This document shows positions 51,647 to 59,162 of a stretch of DNA of 64,000 nt, in pieces. Position numbers and translations under genes: made by a program. Source of the stretch: Clostridiales bacterium (lineage in GTDB: Bacteria; Bacillota; Clostridia; Christensenellales; CAG-138); NCBI GenBank assembly GCA_004554165.1, contig SFNQ01000007.1, positions 1 to 64,000 of the forward strand. The letters run 5' to 3'. The notes below the pieces were generated by a model. That model searched no databases. It worked only from the letters and a program-made list of their open reading frames with translations, and was not told where the DNA came from. Numbering within the stretch: position 1 is the first letter of the stretch; each line of letters opens with the position of its first letter.

Positions 51647-52107
51647 ATAATTTTGTAGAAATAATTTATTTTTTCCAAGAATTCCGAGGAAATTGTCACA
51701 GGCGGACCTTGGGGCCTCTGCCAAGCTCGGCTCAGTGCTGGCGGAATGTATCAAAAACCGCATGACGCATGCAGCGCAGGGTTCGTTCCGGCCGTGGGTC
51801 TGGGCGGTCTTTGACCCCGGGCAGAGAATTCGCGCCATACCCGAAAGCGGAACCTTGAAAAACGGGACCCTCCTGCGCATGGCAGGGCGCAGATGAAGCC
51901 CGGCTCCGCTTGGAATACGTCGGAGCAGCCGGTTCCTCTCCTGCGCCGTTTCGCTTTCGGAACCGAAAACACCGCGTGCAGAAGGGACCGGGCCGGGGAA
52001 ACGCCAAACCGCAAAATGCCCGCTTTTTCGGGGCGGCTCCTTTTGGATGCTCCGGAAGAGCGCCGGCTGCCGGCAGCCGAACGGAGGGGCCGTCCGCAGG
52101 CGCGGAC
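51647..52107. other. Intergenic stretch without a gene
   Basis: About 460 GC-rich bases with open frames in several phases but no ribosome site or family signature. Because a good plus-strand terminator ends it, an untranslated RNA is possible. Confidence 0.45.
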
Positions 52108-52129
52108 AATGCGCAGCGCATTTTTTTTT
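52108..52129 (+). terminator. Terminator upstream of the DUF1538 promoter
   Basis: AATGCG-CAG-CGCATT (52108-52122) merges into a run of nine T. No annotated gene lies upstream on this strand. Confidence 0.7.
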
Positions 52130-52132
52130 GCC

Positions 52133-52161
52133 TTGAAAAAACCCGCGGTCTCCTGTACACT
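52133..52161 (+). promoter_or_regulatory. Promoter of the DUF1538-PII operon
   Basis: TTGAAA (52133-52138), 17 bases, TACACT (52156-52161), starting right after the terminator at 52108-52129. Confidence 0.75.
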
Positions 52162-52238
52162 GGTAACAACATGTAGCATATGCGAGGGACGCCATTCCAT
52201 ATATCTGGAACATATCAGGAGAAAGGAGCGAGCCTGCG

Positions 52239-53777
52239 CTGAGAAAGAACCGAACCATACTGCTCGAAAAACTGAAGGAATCGCTGGCCTCGGTGCTGCC
52301 GGTGACGGGCATCGTATTTCTGCTTTGCTTTACCGTCGTTCCCGTGCCGACGGATATTCTGATGGCCTTTGTTGTGGGCGCTGTGCTGCTGGTCATCGGC
52401 ATGGGGCTGTTTACGCTGGGTACGGATCTTGCCATGACGCCCATTGGCGAGCAGGTGGGCTCCGCCATCACAAAGTCCCGGAAAATCTGGTTTGTTGTGC
52501 TCGTCTGCTTCGTGGTGGGCGTGATCATCACCGTGGCCGAGCCCGATTTGCAGGTGCTTGCCGGGCAGGTGCCCAACATTCCGAACCTCGCGATCATTCT
52601 TGCCGTGGCCATTGGCGTGGGCGCCTTCCTCGTGATCGCAATGCTGCGCATCATTTTTCGCATTCGCCTGTCCTACCTGCTCATCTTCTTCTATGCGCTG
52701 GTGTTCCTGCTGGTGCAGTTTGTGCCCGAGGCCTTCGTTGCCGTGGCCTTCGACTCCGGCGGCGTGACCACGGGACCCATGACCGTTCCCTTTATCATGG
52801 CGCTGGGCGTGGGCGCGGCGGCCATCCGCACCGACCGCGATGCGGACAACGACAGCTTCGGCCTTGTGGCGCTCTGCTCCATCGGGCCGATTCTGGCGGT
52901 GCTGATCCTCGGGCTGATCTTCCGGCCGGAGGCCGCGCAGAACGCCTATACGCCGGTCACCATTCCGGTGTTTGAGGACTCCCGCGCGCTCTGGCATTAT
53001 TTCGCTTCCGCATTTCCGGAATATCTCAGCGAGGTGCTGCTGGCGCTGCTGCCGATTCTCCTGTTTTTCCTGCTGTTCCAGGTGTCGGTGATCAAGCTGC
53101 GGAAGGAGCCGCTGATCCGTATCGGAATCGGCCTGCTGTATACCTTCATCGGCCTCGTGCTGTTTCTGACGGGCGTAAACGTAGGCTTCATGCCGGTGGG
53201 AAATTACGTGGGCAGCCAGCTTGGCGCGCTTTCCTGCAACTGGATTATCATTCCCGTGGGCATGCTGATCGGCTATTTCATCGTCGCCGCGGAGCCTGCG
53301 GTGCATGTGCTCAACAAGCAGGTGTATGAGCTGACCTCCGGCGTTGTGCCGCAGAAGGCCATGCAGACCAGCCTGTCCATCGGCGTGTGCCTCTCCGTGG
53401 GGCTTGCGATGCTGCGCATCGTGCTGGAGATACCCGTCCTGTATTTTCTCGTGCCGGGCTATCTGATCGCCATTGCGCTGTCCTTTTTCGTGCCGCCCAT
53501 GTTTACGGCCATCGCGTTTGACTCGGGCGGCGTGGCCTCCGGGCCCATGACGGCCACCTTCCTTCTGCCGCTGGCCATGGGGGCCAGCGCTGCGCTGGGC
53601 GTCAATATTGTAGAATATGCTTTCGGCATTGTGGCCATGGTGGCCATGACGCCGCTGATTACGATTCAGATTCTCGGGGTCATGTTCCGAATCCGGCAGA
53701 GCAGGGCCGGCCGCCCAGAGCCGCGGCAGGCGGAGCCTGTGCGGGAGGAGCTGATCGAAATGGAGGGGGAGGAATGA
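52239..53777 (+). CDS. DUF1538 family membrane protein (two DUF1538 repeats)
   Basis: The 512-residue polytopic protein consists of two homologous halves. Each half carries GxGLFTLG or related helices, an AEPxxxVL motif (AEPDLQVLAGQV near residue 105; AEPAVHVLNKQV near 350) and an AFDSGGV-T/S-GPMT signature (near 170 and near 425). This internal duplication resembles inverted- or tandem-repeat transporters, but the family has no established function. The coding sequence clearly continues upstream of the first GTG (52293): LRKNRTILLEKLKESLASVLP is in frame and family-like. No ATG, GTG or TTG occurs before it, so a CTG at 52239, ten bases after AAAGGAG, is the best start. The stop overlaps the PII-like gene by four bases. 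Confidence 0.88.
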   Translation: MRKNRTILLEKLKESLASVLPVTGIVFLLCFTVVPVPTDILMAFVVGAVLLVIGMGLFTLGTDLAMTPIGEQVGSAITKSRKIWFVVLVCFVVGVIITVAEPDLQVLAGQVPNIPNLAIILAVAIGVGAFLVIAMLRIIFRIRLSYLLIFFYALVFLLVQFVPEAFVAVAFDSGGVTTGPMTVPFIMALGVGAAAIRTDRDADNDSFGLVALCSIGPILAVLILGLIFRPEAAQNAYTPVTIPVFEDSRALWHYFASAFPEYLSEVLLALLPILLFFLLFQVSVIKLRKEPLIRIGIGLLYTFIGLVLFLTGVNVGFMPVGNYVGSQLGALSCNWIIIPVGMLIGYFIVAAEPAVHVLNKQVYELTSGVVPQKAMQTSLSIGVCLSVGLAMLRIVLEIPVLYFLVPGYLIAIALSFFVPPMFTAIAFDSGGVASGPMTATFLLPLAMGASAALGVNIVEYAFGIVAMVAMTPLITIQILGVMFRIRQSRAGRPEPRQAEPVREELIEMEGEE

Positions 53778-54472
53778 GCAATTTACGGCTTCTGATCGGC
53801 ATCGTTCGACGAGACCAGGGGGAGGCGTATATCGATTTTTTCCGGGATTACGGGATACTGTCGGTGCTTGCCAACCTCTGCAACGGAACGGCGAGCAAGA
53901 GCATGCTCGACTATTTGGGAATCGAGAAGACAGAGCGGGTCATGCTCCAATGCATGATTCCCGCGGCGGATGAGAAACGGATCCTGCGCAGGCTTGAGGA
54001 GCGCATGGGCATCAACATGCCGGGCAGCGGCATCGCCATAACCATACCGGTGGGCAGTATCGGCGGCGCATCCAGCCTGAACTATCTGATGCAGGGGCAG
54101 GACACGACAAAGGACGAGGTGAAGAAAATGAGCGAAACACCGTACTCGCTGATTGTAACGATTGCCAACAAGGGGAATGTGGACCTGATCATGGACGCGG
54201 CCAGGAGCGCGGGCGCAAAGGGCGGCACGGTGATCCACGCCAGAGGAACCGGGACAAACCAGACCTCAAAGTTTTTCGGCCTCTCCATTGCCGCGGAGAA
54301 GGAGATGGTCTATATCGTCGCAAGAAAGAGCGATAAAGCGGCCATCATGCGCGCCATCATGGATCAGGCGGGGCCCAATTCTCCGGCGGCAGCGGTGCTG
54401 TTCGCGCTTCCCGTGGATACGATCGTGGGCCTGCAAAGCGTTGCGCTGCCGGAGGAAGAGACGCAGGCCTAG
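53774..54472 (+). CDS. Tandem PII-like (GlnB-fold) regulatory protein
   Basis: The 232-residue protein has two PII-like units. Unit 1 (about 1-105) contains LLIGIVRRDQGEAYIDFFRDYG and ends in PGSGIAITIPV, resembling the GxGKxFxxPV strand of PII proteins. Unit 2 (about 120-225) contains LIVTIANKGNVDLIMDAARSAGAKGGTVIHARGTG, then EKEMVYIVARKSDKAAIMRAIM and AAVLFALPVDTIVGL. The canonical uridylylated T-loop Tyr and B-loop are not obvious, so the ligand may differ from classical GlnB. The four-base ATGA overlap with the DUF1538 gene implies a stoichiometric partnership. I infer that it gates or senses for the membrane protein, as GlnK does for AmtB. Confidence 0.8.
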   Translation: MSNLRLLIGIVRRDQGEAYIDFFRDYGILSVLANLCNGTASKSMLDYLGIEKTERVMLQCMIPAADEKRILRRLEERMGINMPGSGIAITIPVGSIGGASSLNYLMQGQDTTKDEVKKMSETPYSLIVTIANKGNVDLIMDAARSAGAKGGTVIHARGTGTNQTSKFFGLSIAAEKEMVYIVARKSDKAAIMRAIMDQAGPNSPAAAVLFALPVDTIVGLQSVALPEEETQA

Positions 54473-54594
54473 GGACGGCCGCCCCTTCGGACGGCGCCTG
54501 CTGCATTGGCGCCGCCCCCGCTGTCGCGTGCGCCTGAAATGTGGCCGGGAGAGCGGGGCTTTTCCGGCGGCAGAAAAACCAACCCGAAAGCACC
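54473..54594. other. GC-rich spacer after the PII-like gene
   Basis: Short inverted repeats such as GGCCGCC...GGACGGC just after the stop. No gene. Confidence 0.45.
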
Positions 54595-54620
54595 TGAGCC
54601 GGCGCGGATGCGCCGGCTCA
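54595..54620 (+). terminator. Terminator-like hairpin
   Basis: A perfect 11-bp stem (TGAGCCGGCGC, four-base loop GGAT, complement) without a T-run, about 120 bases after the PII-like stop. Confidence 0.55.
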
Positions 54621-54846
54621 GTCTGTCCGGCGGCCGCAGCCTTTCGGCGGGCGGCGTCCCGGGTCTGACGGTATGGGCGGCAGAAGGGCCGCCCCCTCGA
54701 ATTTTGCGCCCTGTGGTTTGTGATGCTGCCCGGGGTTAAAGCCCGCAGGACGGCAGGGAACAGAGCCGGGAGCTCGAAAAAACCTGGATTGTCAAGGGCC
54801 GCAGCCCCGGACCTTCCATCCGCCGCTGGGGGCCTGTACGTCAGAA

Positions 54847-54877
54847 GGGATGATCCCCCTCGGGGGGTTCCCTTTTT
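54847..54877 (+). terminator. Plus-strand terminator
   Basis: GGGA...CCCCC-TC-GGGGG...TCCC nested stem followed by TTTTT (54873-54877). Confidence 0.65.
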
Positions 54878-54930
54878 CCGGTTTTGCCGCCATGAAACGT
54901 GCAGGGATTTTGGGCAAAAGCTGGTCTTTC

Positions 54931-54949
54931 AAAAAAGTCCGTCCGGACT
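54931..54949 (-). terminator. Terminator of pgi
   Basis: On the minus strand AGTCCG-GA-CGGACT is followed by a T-run (plus-strand A-run 54931-54935). It lies 80 bases beyond the pgi stop. Confidence 0.7.
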
Positions 54950-55028
54950 CTTTTGACAGGCTGAAGCGCCCCGGGCCCCTTTTTCGGCATACGGCTTCGG
55001 CGCGCCGGCCGTCCTCCGGGACGAGGAA

Positions 55029-56456
55029 TCAGCCGATGATATACTGCGGCGCTCTTTCCGGCTGTGCGGCAAGCTCCGCCCGCTTTTCGTCGTAGCCCGG
55101 CTTGCCAAGCAGGGCGTAGGTGGCGTTCTTTCCCTCCTCCACGCCGGGCTGGTCAAAGGCGTTGATGTTGAGCAGCTCGCCCGCAAAGGCGGTCATGACC
55201 TCGAACATGTACAGCAGCTCTCCGATGGTGAAGGGGTTTACCTCGGGCAGCGTGATCGTGTGCGACAGGTGGCCGCTTTTCATCACGGCATATTCCGTGG
55301 CCCGCTGCTCGGCCTGAATCAGCTCGTTGAGCGAGTGTCCGCAGAGGAAGGAGACGTCCGGCAGGTGGGAATAGCCCTTGGGGATCGGCACCTCCGTGCG
55401 GTACCTGTCCACGCCGAGGAAGGTGATGACCTTGTCAAAGGGGCCCTCGGTGTAGAGCTGTACCTGGGAGTGCTGGTCCGTCACGCCCAGCGCCTTTACG
55501 GGCGTCTGGCCGGTATGCGCGGGGCTGCCGTCGCGGTGGACGCGCTTGCCCAGGGATTCGGCCCAGAGCTGCGCAAACCAGTCGGAGATGTATTTGAGCG
55601 AGTCGGCGTAGGGCATGAGCACGTTGATGTTGCAGCCGCGCTGCATGGCGATGTAGGCAAGGGTCGCCAGCAGGTAGGCGGGGTTTTTGCGAACGTCGCG
55701 CTCCCTGCACCACTCGTCCATATAGGCCGCGCCCGCAAGCAGCTCGCGGATGTCGATCCCGCAGACTGCGGCAGTCAGAAGCCCAACGGGGCAAAGCTCC
55801 GAAAAACGTCCCCCCACGCCGTCCGGCACATAGAAGGTGGTGAGCTGCTCAAGGCGGGCGATCTTGATGAGGTTGCCCCTGACCTCGTCCGTGATGGCGA
55901 TGAGGTGGCCGGAGATGTCCTCCCCATAGATTCTGTGCAGAATGTCGGAAACGATCAGAAGCTGGGACATGGTCTCGCTGGTTCCGCCGGACTTGGTGAT
56001 TACGTTGAACACGGTTTTCTGCACGTCGATCACGTCCAGCAGCGCGGCCATGGATTCCGGGTCCACGTTGTCGATGACGAACAGGCGAGGCCCCCTGCGC
56101 TTTTCGTTGGGCAGGTCGTTGTAGCGCAGGTGGCTCAGCGCCTGCTGTACGGCGATGGGGCCCAGCGCGCTGCCGCCGATGCCCAGGACGACAAAGTTTT
56201 CGCAGCGCAGGCGGATGTCCGCGGCGGTTTTTTCGATTTCTTCAACGATCTGATTCTGATTGTGGGGCAAATCGCGCCAGCGCATCTGGGAGCGGTTGGC
56301 CTCCAGCGCTTCTGCGGCTGCGGCCAGCCTGGGGGCCAGCGCGTCGAGCTCCGCGTCCGCAATCCCCCGGTCGCCCAGTTGCAGGGCCATCATGTTGTTG
56401 TAGTCGATGCGCAGGCGCATGCGGGTCTGAAAAGCCGGATCTTCATAACGCTTCAT
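55029..56456 (-). CDS. pgi: Glucose-6-phosphate isomerase
   Basis: The 475-residue enzyme interconverts glucose-6-phosphate and fructose-6-phosphate in glycolysis. Motifs are VLGIGGSALGPIAVQQAL near residue 85, FNVITKSGGTSETMSQL near 145, the DGVGGRFSELCPVGLL signature near 207 and a C-terminal FDQPGVEEGK carrying the catalytic Lys. ATG at 56456 was preferred over the ATG at 56468, which abuts GGAGG with no spacing. It is a single-gene unit with its own terminator, divergent from a small lipoprotein gene. Confidence 0.96.
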   Translation of the reverse strand: MKRYEDPAFQTRMRLRIDYNNMMALQLGDRGIADAELDALAPRLAAAAEALEANRSQMRWRDLPHNQNQIVEEIEKTAADIRLRCENFVVLGIGGSALGPIAVQQALSHLRYNDLPNEKRRGPRLFVIDNVDPESMAALLDVIDVQKTVFNVITKSGGTSETMSQLLIVSDILHRIYGEDISGHLIAITDEVRGNLIKIARLEQLTTFYVPDGVGGRFSELCPVGLLTAAVCGIDIRELLAGAAYMDEWCRERDVRKNPAYLLATLAYIAMQRGCNINVLMPYADSLKYISDWFAQLWAESLGKRVHRDGSPAHTGQTPVKALGVTDQHSQVQLYTEGPFDKVITFLGVDRYRTEVPIPKGYSHLPDVSFLCGHSLNELIQAEQRATEYAVMKSGHLSHTITLPEVNPFTIGELLYMFEVMTAFAGELLNINAFDQPGVEEGKNATYALLGKPGYDEKRAELAAQPERAPQYIIG

Positions 56457-56528
56457 GGTTTTAATCATCCTCCTGTGGTTCTGATATTGCCACATGCCGT
56501 CATATCCATAGTGGGGGAGGTGAGCGGC

Positions 56529-57005
56529 ATGGAACTGTGGCGGAGCTGCGCTGCGCGGGCGCTGCTGCTTCTGGCGGCGGGCCTTTGCCTGCTGCCCGCG
56601 TCGGGTTGCGTTCGGGCGGGGGAGACGGGCCTGCTCAGCGTGCGCGTGACGGACGGATGGACGGACGCGCCCATTGAAAACGCGCGGGTGGTCATTCCGG
56701 AAAACGGCGGCGTCTGCCAGACCGACGGGAATGGCAGGACGGTCCTGATGGAGGTTCCCGTGCTGCGGGACGCGCATTTCCGGCACATCCTTCCGCAGGA
56801 CTGGGGTACGGTTACGGTACTGGTCTATGCCGAAGGCTATTATGCCTGCGCGCTGTACCATGCGCGCGTTGCGGCGGATGCGCCTAGGGAGGATCTCCCC
56901 ATACGATTGTTCCCAAACGACGGCACGCTTGAAACGCCCTTCTCCCTGATCGAGTCTCCGGATGAGGACTGGGTCAGGGAGATGCTCCATCGCTACGGTT
57001 CCTGA
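56529..57005 (+). CDS. Small lipoprotein with a carboxypeptidase-regulatory-like domain
   Basis: The 158-residue protein has a hydrophobic signal with a lipobox-like LPASGC (Cys about 27). A beta-sandwich-like segment follows, LLSVRVTDGWTDAPIENARVVIPENGGVCQTDGNGRT, typical of carboxypeptidase-regulatory/surface Ig-like domains. GGGGAGGTGA is a strong ribosome site seven bases before the ATG at 56529. It has no further recognisable family; probably an extracytoplasmic anchored protein. It converges on the sugar isomerase gene. Confidence 0.7.
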   Translation: MELWRSCAARALLLLAAGLCLLPASGCVRAGETGLLSVRVTDGWTDAPIENARVVIPENGGVCQTDGNGRTVLMEVPVLRDAHFRHILPQDWGTVTVLVYAEGYYACALYHARVAADAPREDLPIRLFPNDGTLETPFSLIESPDEDWVREMLHRYGS

Positions 57006-57023
57006 GCGGCGGCGGGCGCAAGG

Positions 57024-57866
57024 TTACAGGGGCGAATCGCCGGATACGCTCCCAAAGCGGCCTGCAAACGCGCGGTATCCTTCATACAGCTCCGAAAGGT
57101 CGCCGTAGGAGTCGCTGTAGACCTCCACAAAGGCCGGGCCGCCATAGCCCTTTTGAGCAAGCCGCGTGAATACCCCGGCAAGATCGCAGTCGCCGCGGCC
57201 GGGCAGCAGCCATTTCCAGGTTCCGTCCGCAGCGCGGCGGTAGTCGCACAGATGCAGGTTTGCAATCAGTTCGCCAACGGCTTCAATATAGTCCGCGGGC
57301 GTATGGCCGCCCCGCACCGCCTGCTTGACGTCCAGCGTGTAGTGCAGCGCGTCGCCAAGCCGGTCGGACAGTCGCAGGCCATAGTCCGGCGTTCGGAACA
57401 TGCCCCAGCTGACGTTTTCCAGCGTCAGCGTCACGCCATAGCCCCGCGCCATGGCGCAAAGATCGGCAAAGATGGGGACAATCCGATCCGGCTGGAGGTT
57501 TTTCGCCGCGCCGGACAGGTGGGCCGCGCCATGCATCACATAGCAGCTTGCGTTGAGCTGCTTTGCCGCGCGGAGCACCCGCTCAAAGATCCGCAGCGCG
57601 TCCGCGCGCTGGCGATGGTGGATCGAAAAGAGCTGCGGCTCAAACTGCGACCCCATGGGATGGACGCTGTAAATGGTAAGCCCGGCGGCCCTGGCCCGCT
57701 CCGCAAGAAGGGAGACAAAGCCCTCCTCGTATTCCGAGAAAGTATTCAGGAACAACTCCGCAATGGGGATGCGGTGCGCGCCAAGATCGGACACCACGTC
57801 CTCGATGTCCATCCGGTGGAAAAAGCTGGCGCTTGAGATGCCGATGCGCGGCGCTTTCAGAGCCAT
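57024..57866 (-). CDS. Sugar phosphate isomerase/epimerase (AP endonuclease 2-like TIM barrel)
   Basis: The 280-residue protein is of the xylose-isomerase-like TIM-barrel superfamily. IGISSASFF opens strand 1. Metal-ligand candidates lie in LTLENVSWGMF (Glu near residue 155), HYTLDVKQAVRGGH (Asp near 182), NLHLCDYRRA (His near 213) and AFVEVYSDSY (Glu near 258). It could act on inositol-type or ketose substrates, or as an endonuclease IV relative; the substrate is unknown. ATG at 57866 with GGAGG nine bases upstream was chosen over a TTG at 57872. It is divergent from the DUF3810 gene. Confidence 0.83.
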   Translation of the reverse strand: MALKAPRIGISSASFFHRMDIEDVVSDLGAHRIPIAELFLNTFSEYEEGFVSLLAERARAAGLTIYSVHPMGSQFEPQLFSIHHRQRADALRIFERVLRAAKQLNASCYVMHGAAHLSGAAKNLQPDRIVPIFADLCAMARGYGVTLTLENVSWGMFRTPDYGLRLSDRLGDALHYTLDVKQAVRGGHTPADYIEAVGELIANLHLCDYRRAADGTWKWLLPGRGDCDLAGVFTRLAQKGYGGPAFVEVYSDSYGDLSELYEGYRAFAGRFGSVSGDSPL

Positions 57867-57886
57867 ATGCAAATCCTCCTGTTTCC

Positions 57887-57895
57887 ATCATAGCA
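57887..57895 (-). promoter_or_regulatory. Extended -10 promoter of the sugar isomerase gene
   Basis: TGC-TATGAT on the minus strand, about 20 bases before the start codon. It lacks a good -35 box, as extended -10 promoters may. Confidence 0.55.
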
Positions 57896-57910
57896 CGATT
57901 CTCCCCGACA

Positions 57911-57919
57911 TGCTATAAT
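57911..57919 (+). promoter_or_regulatory. Extended -10 promoter of the DUF3810 gene
   Basis: TGC-TATAAT on the plus strand ends only six bases before the ATG at 57926, so transcription should start at or within a base or two of the start codon. Confidence 0.65.
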
Positions 57920-57925
57920 GGAAGC

Positions 57926-59074
57926 ATGGAAAAACTGCAAAACGCAAAACAGAAGCAGGACTGGCGGCCGGTGCTCTTGCGCCTCCCCTGGCTGCTGCTC
58001 CTTCCGCTGGGCCTGCTCCTGCCGCAGCTTTGCGCGGGGCGGCAGCAGGCCATGGAACGCTATGCGCAAACCCTGTACCCGGCCATAAAGGATGCGCTTT
58101 GCGCGGTCACCTCCCGCCTGCCCTTTTCCCTTGCGGAGGCGCTTTTGTACGCGCTCTGCATCGGCGTTCCCCTGCTGCTCGTGTCGCGGCTGATCCTGCT
58201 CTGCCTTCGCCGCATCACGCTTGCGCGCTTTACGCAAATCGTTCTGTCCCTGCTGATTGCGGCGGGCGTGGCGCTGAACCTGTTCTATGTCACCTGGGGG
58301 TTCAACTATTTCCGCGCGCCGCTGCCGGAGCGGATGGACCTTTCCCTGCGGGAGCGGCCGGTGGAGGAGCTCGGGGACTTCACAGCTGCGCTGGCAAAAG
58401 CGGCTTCCGCCCTGCGGGAGACCCTGCCGGAGGATGAAGCCGGGGTATTTACCGTGGCGGATAGCGCTCCGGCAGCGCTGTTTCCGGAGCTGGTGGACGC
58501 CTATGGGGCGCTGGCGAAGGAGTATCCCGTGTTTTCCGGCAGGGTGACGCCCGCAAAGTCCGTCGAATGGTCGGAGGGCCTGTCCTGGCTGGGCATATCC
58601 GGGATCTATATTGGACTGACCGCAGAGCCCAACGTGAACACGCACCAGCCGCCGCTGCTGATGCTGCACGGCGCGGCGCATGAGATGGCGCATCAGCTGG
58701 GGATCGCCTCGGAGGATGCGGCGGAGCTGGCCGGCTTTCTTGCCTGTCTTTACGCGGACCGGCCGGAGATCGTCTATTCCGGGCTGGTCAACGCGCTTAT
58801 CCACTGCGGCAACGCCCTGTACCGCGCGGATGCGGCGCAGTATGCGCTTGCGTACCGGCAGTATTCCGATGCCCTCGTGCGCGATCTTGCGGCCTATCGG
58901 CTGTATTGGCAGCGGTATGAGGGCAGGGCGGAGGAAATCGCCTCGCAGGCAAACGATGGATATCTCAAACACAACGCCCAGCAGAGCGGCATAAAAAGCT
59001 ACGGCGAATCGGTGGATCTGCTGCTGGCCCTGCAGGAGTCAAAAAATATTTTAGCAAAGATAAATTATTTTTGA
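57926..59074 (+). CDS. DUF3810 family membrane protein with a zinc-protease-like motif
   Basis: The 382-residue protein has two to three N-terminal membrane segments (about 18-37, 62-90, 98-118), then an extracytoplasmic domain with YVTWGFNYFRAPLPER. The motif HEMAHQLG near residue 252 (HExxH, a zinc-metallopeptidase signature) is present, with EDAAELAGFLA downstream as the possible third-ligand region. Members are uncharacterised; a membrane-bound zinc peptidase is a reasonable guess. No Shine-Dalgarno is present and the -10 box almost touches the ATG, suggesting a leaderless message. Confidence 0.82.
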   Translation: MEKLQNAKQKQDWRPVLLRLPWLLLLPLGLLLPQLCAGRQQAMERYAQTLYPAIKDALCAVTSRLPFSLAEALLYALCIGVPLLLVSRLILLCLRRITLARFTQIVLSLLIAAGVALNLFYVTWGFNYFRAPLPERMDLSLRERPVEELGDFTAALAKAASALRETLPEDEAGVFTVADSAPAALFPELVDAYGALAKEYPVFSGRVTPAKSVEWSEGLSWLGISGIYIGLTAEPNVNTHQPPLLMLHGAAHEMAHQLGIASEDAAELAGFLACLYADRPEIVYSGLVNALIHCGNALYRADAAQYALAYRQYSDALVRDLAAYRLYWQRYEGRAEEIASQANDGYLKHNAQQSGIKSYGESVDLLLALQESKNILAKINYF

Positions 59075-59092
59075 TATCTCTGTCTTTTTCTG

Positions 59093-59121
59093 TTTACAAA
59101 GCGAAAAAATTTGTGTATGCT
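59093..59121 (+). promoter_or_regulatory. Promoter of the orphan PLP enzyme
   Basis: TTTACA (59093-59098), 17 bases, TATGCT (59116-59121). Confidence 0.75.
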
Positions 59122-59162
59122 AGGGGTATCACCGAAAAATAATTTTGAATGGGAGTGGAACA

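Larger units (their letters stand above)
54621..55028. other. GC-rich intergenic stretch with two further terminators
   Basis: About 400 bases with no gene. It contains the stems at 54847-54877 and 54931-54949 and, on the minus strand near 54990, the motif TGCCGAAAAAGGGGCCC. Confidence 0.5.

Noticed and set aside
51751..52200. Minus-strand open frames in the cheW-DUF1538 gap
   Set aside because: Low-complexity Arg/Ser/Pro composition and overlap with a terminator and promoter on the other strand.
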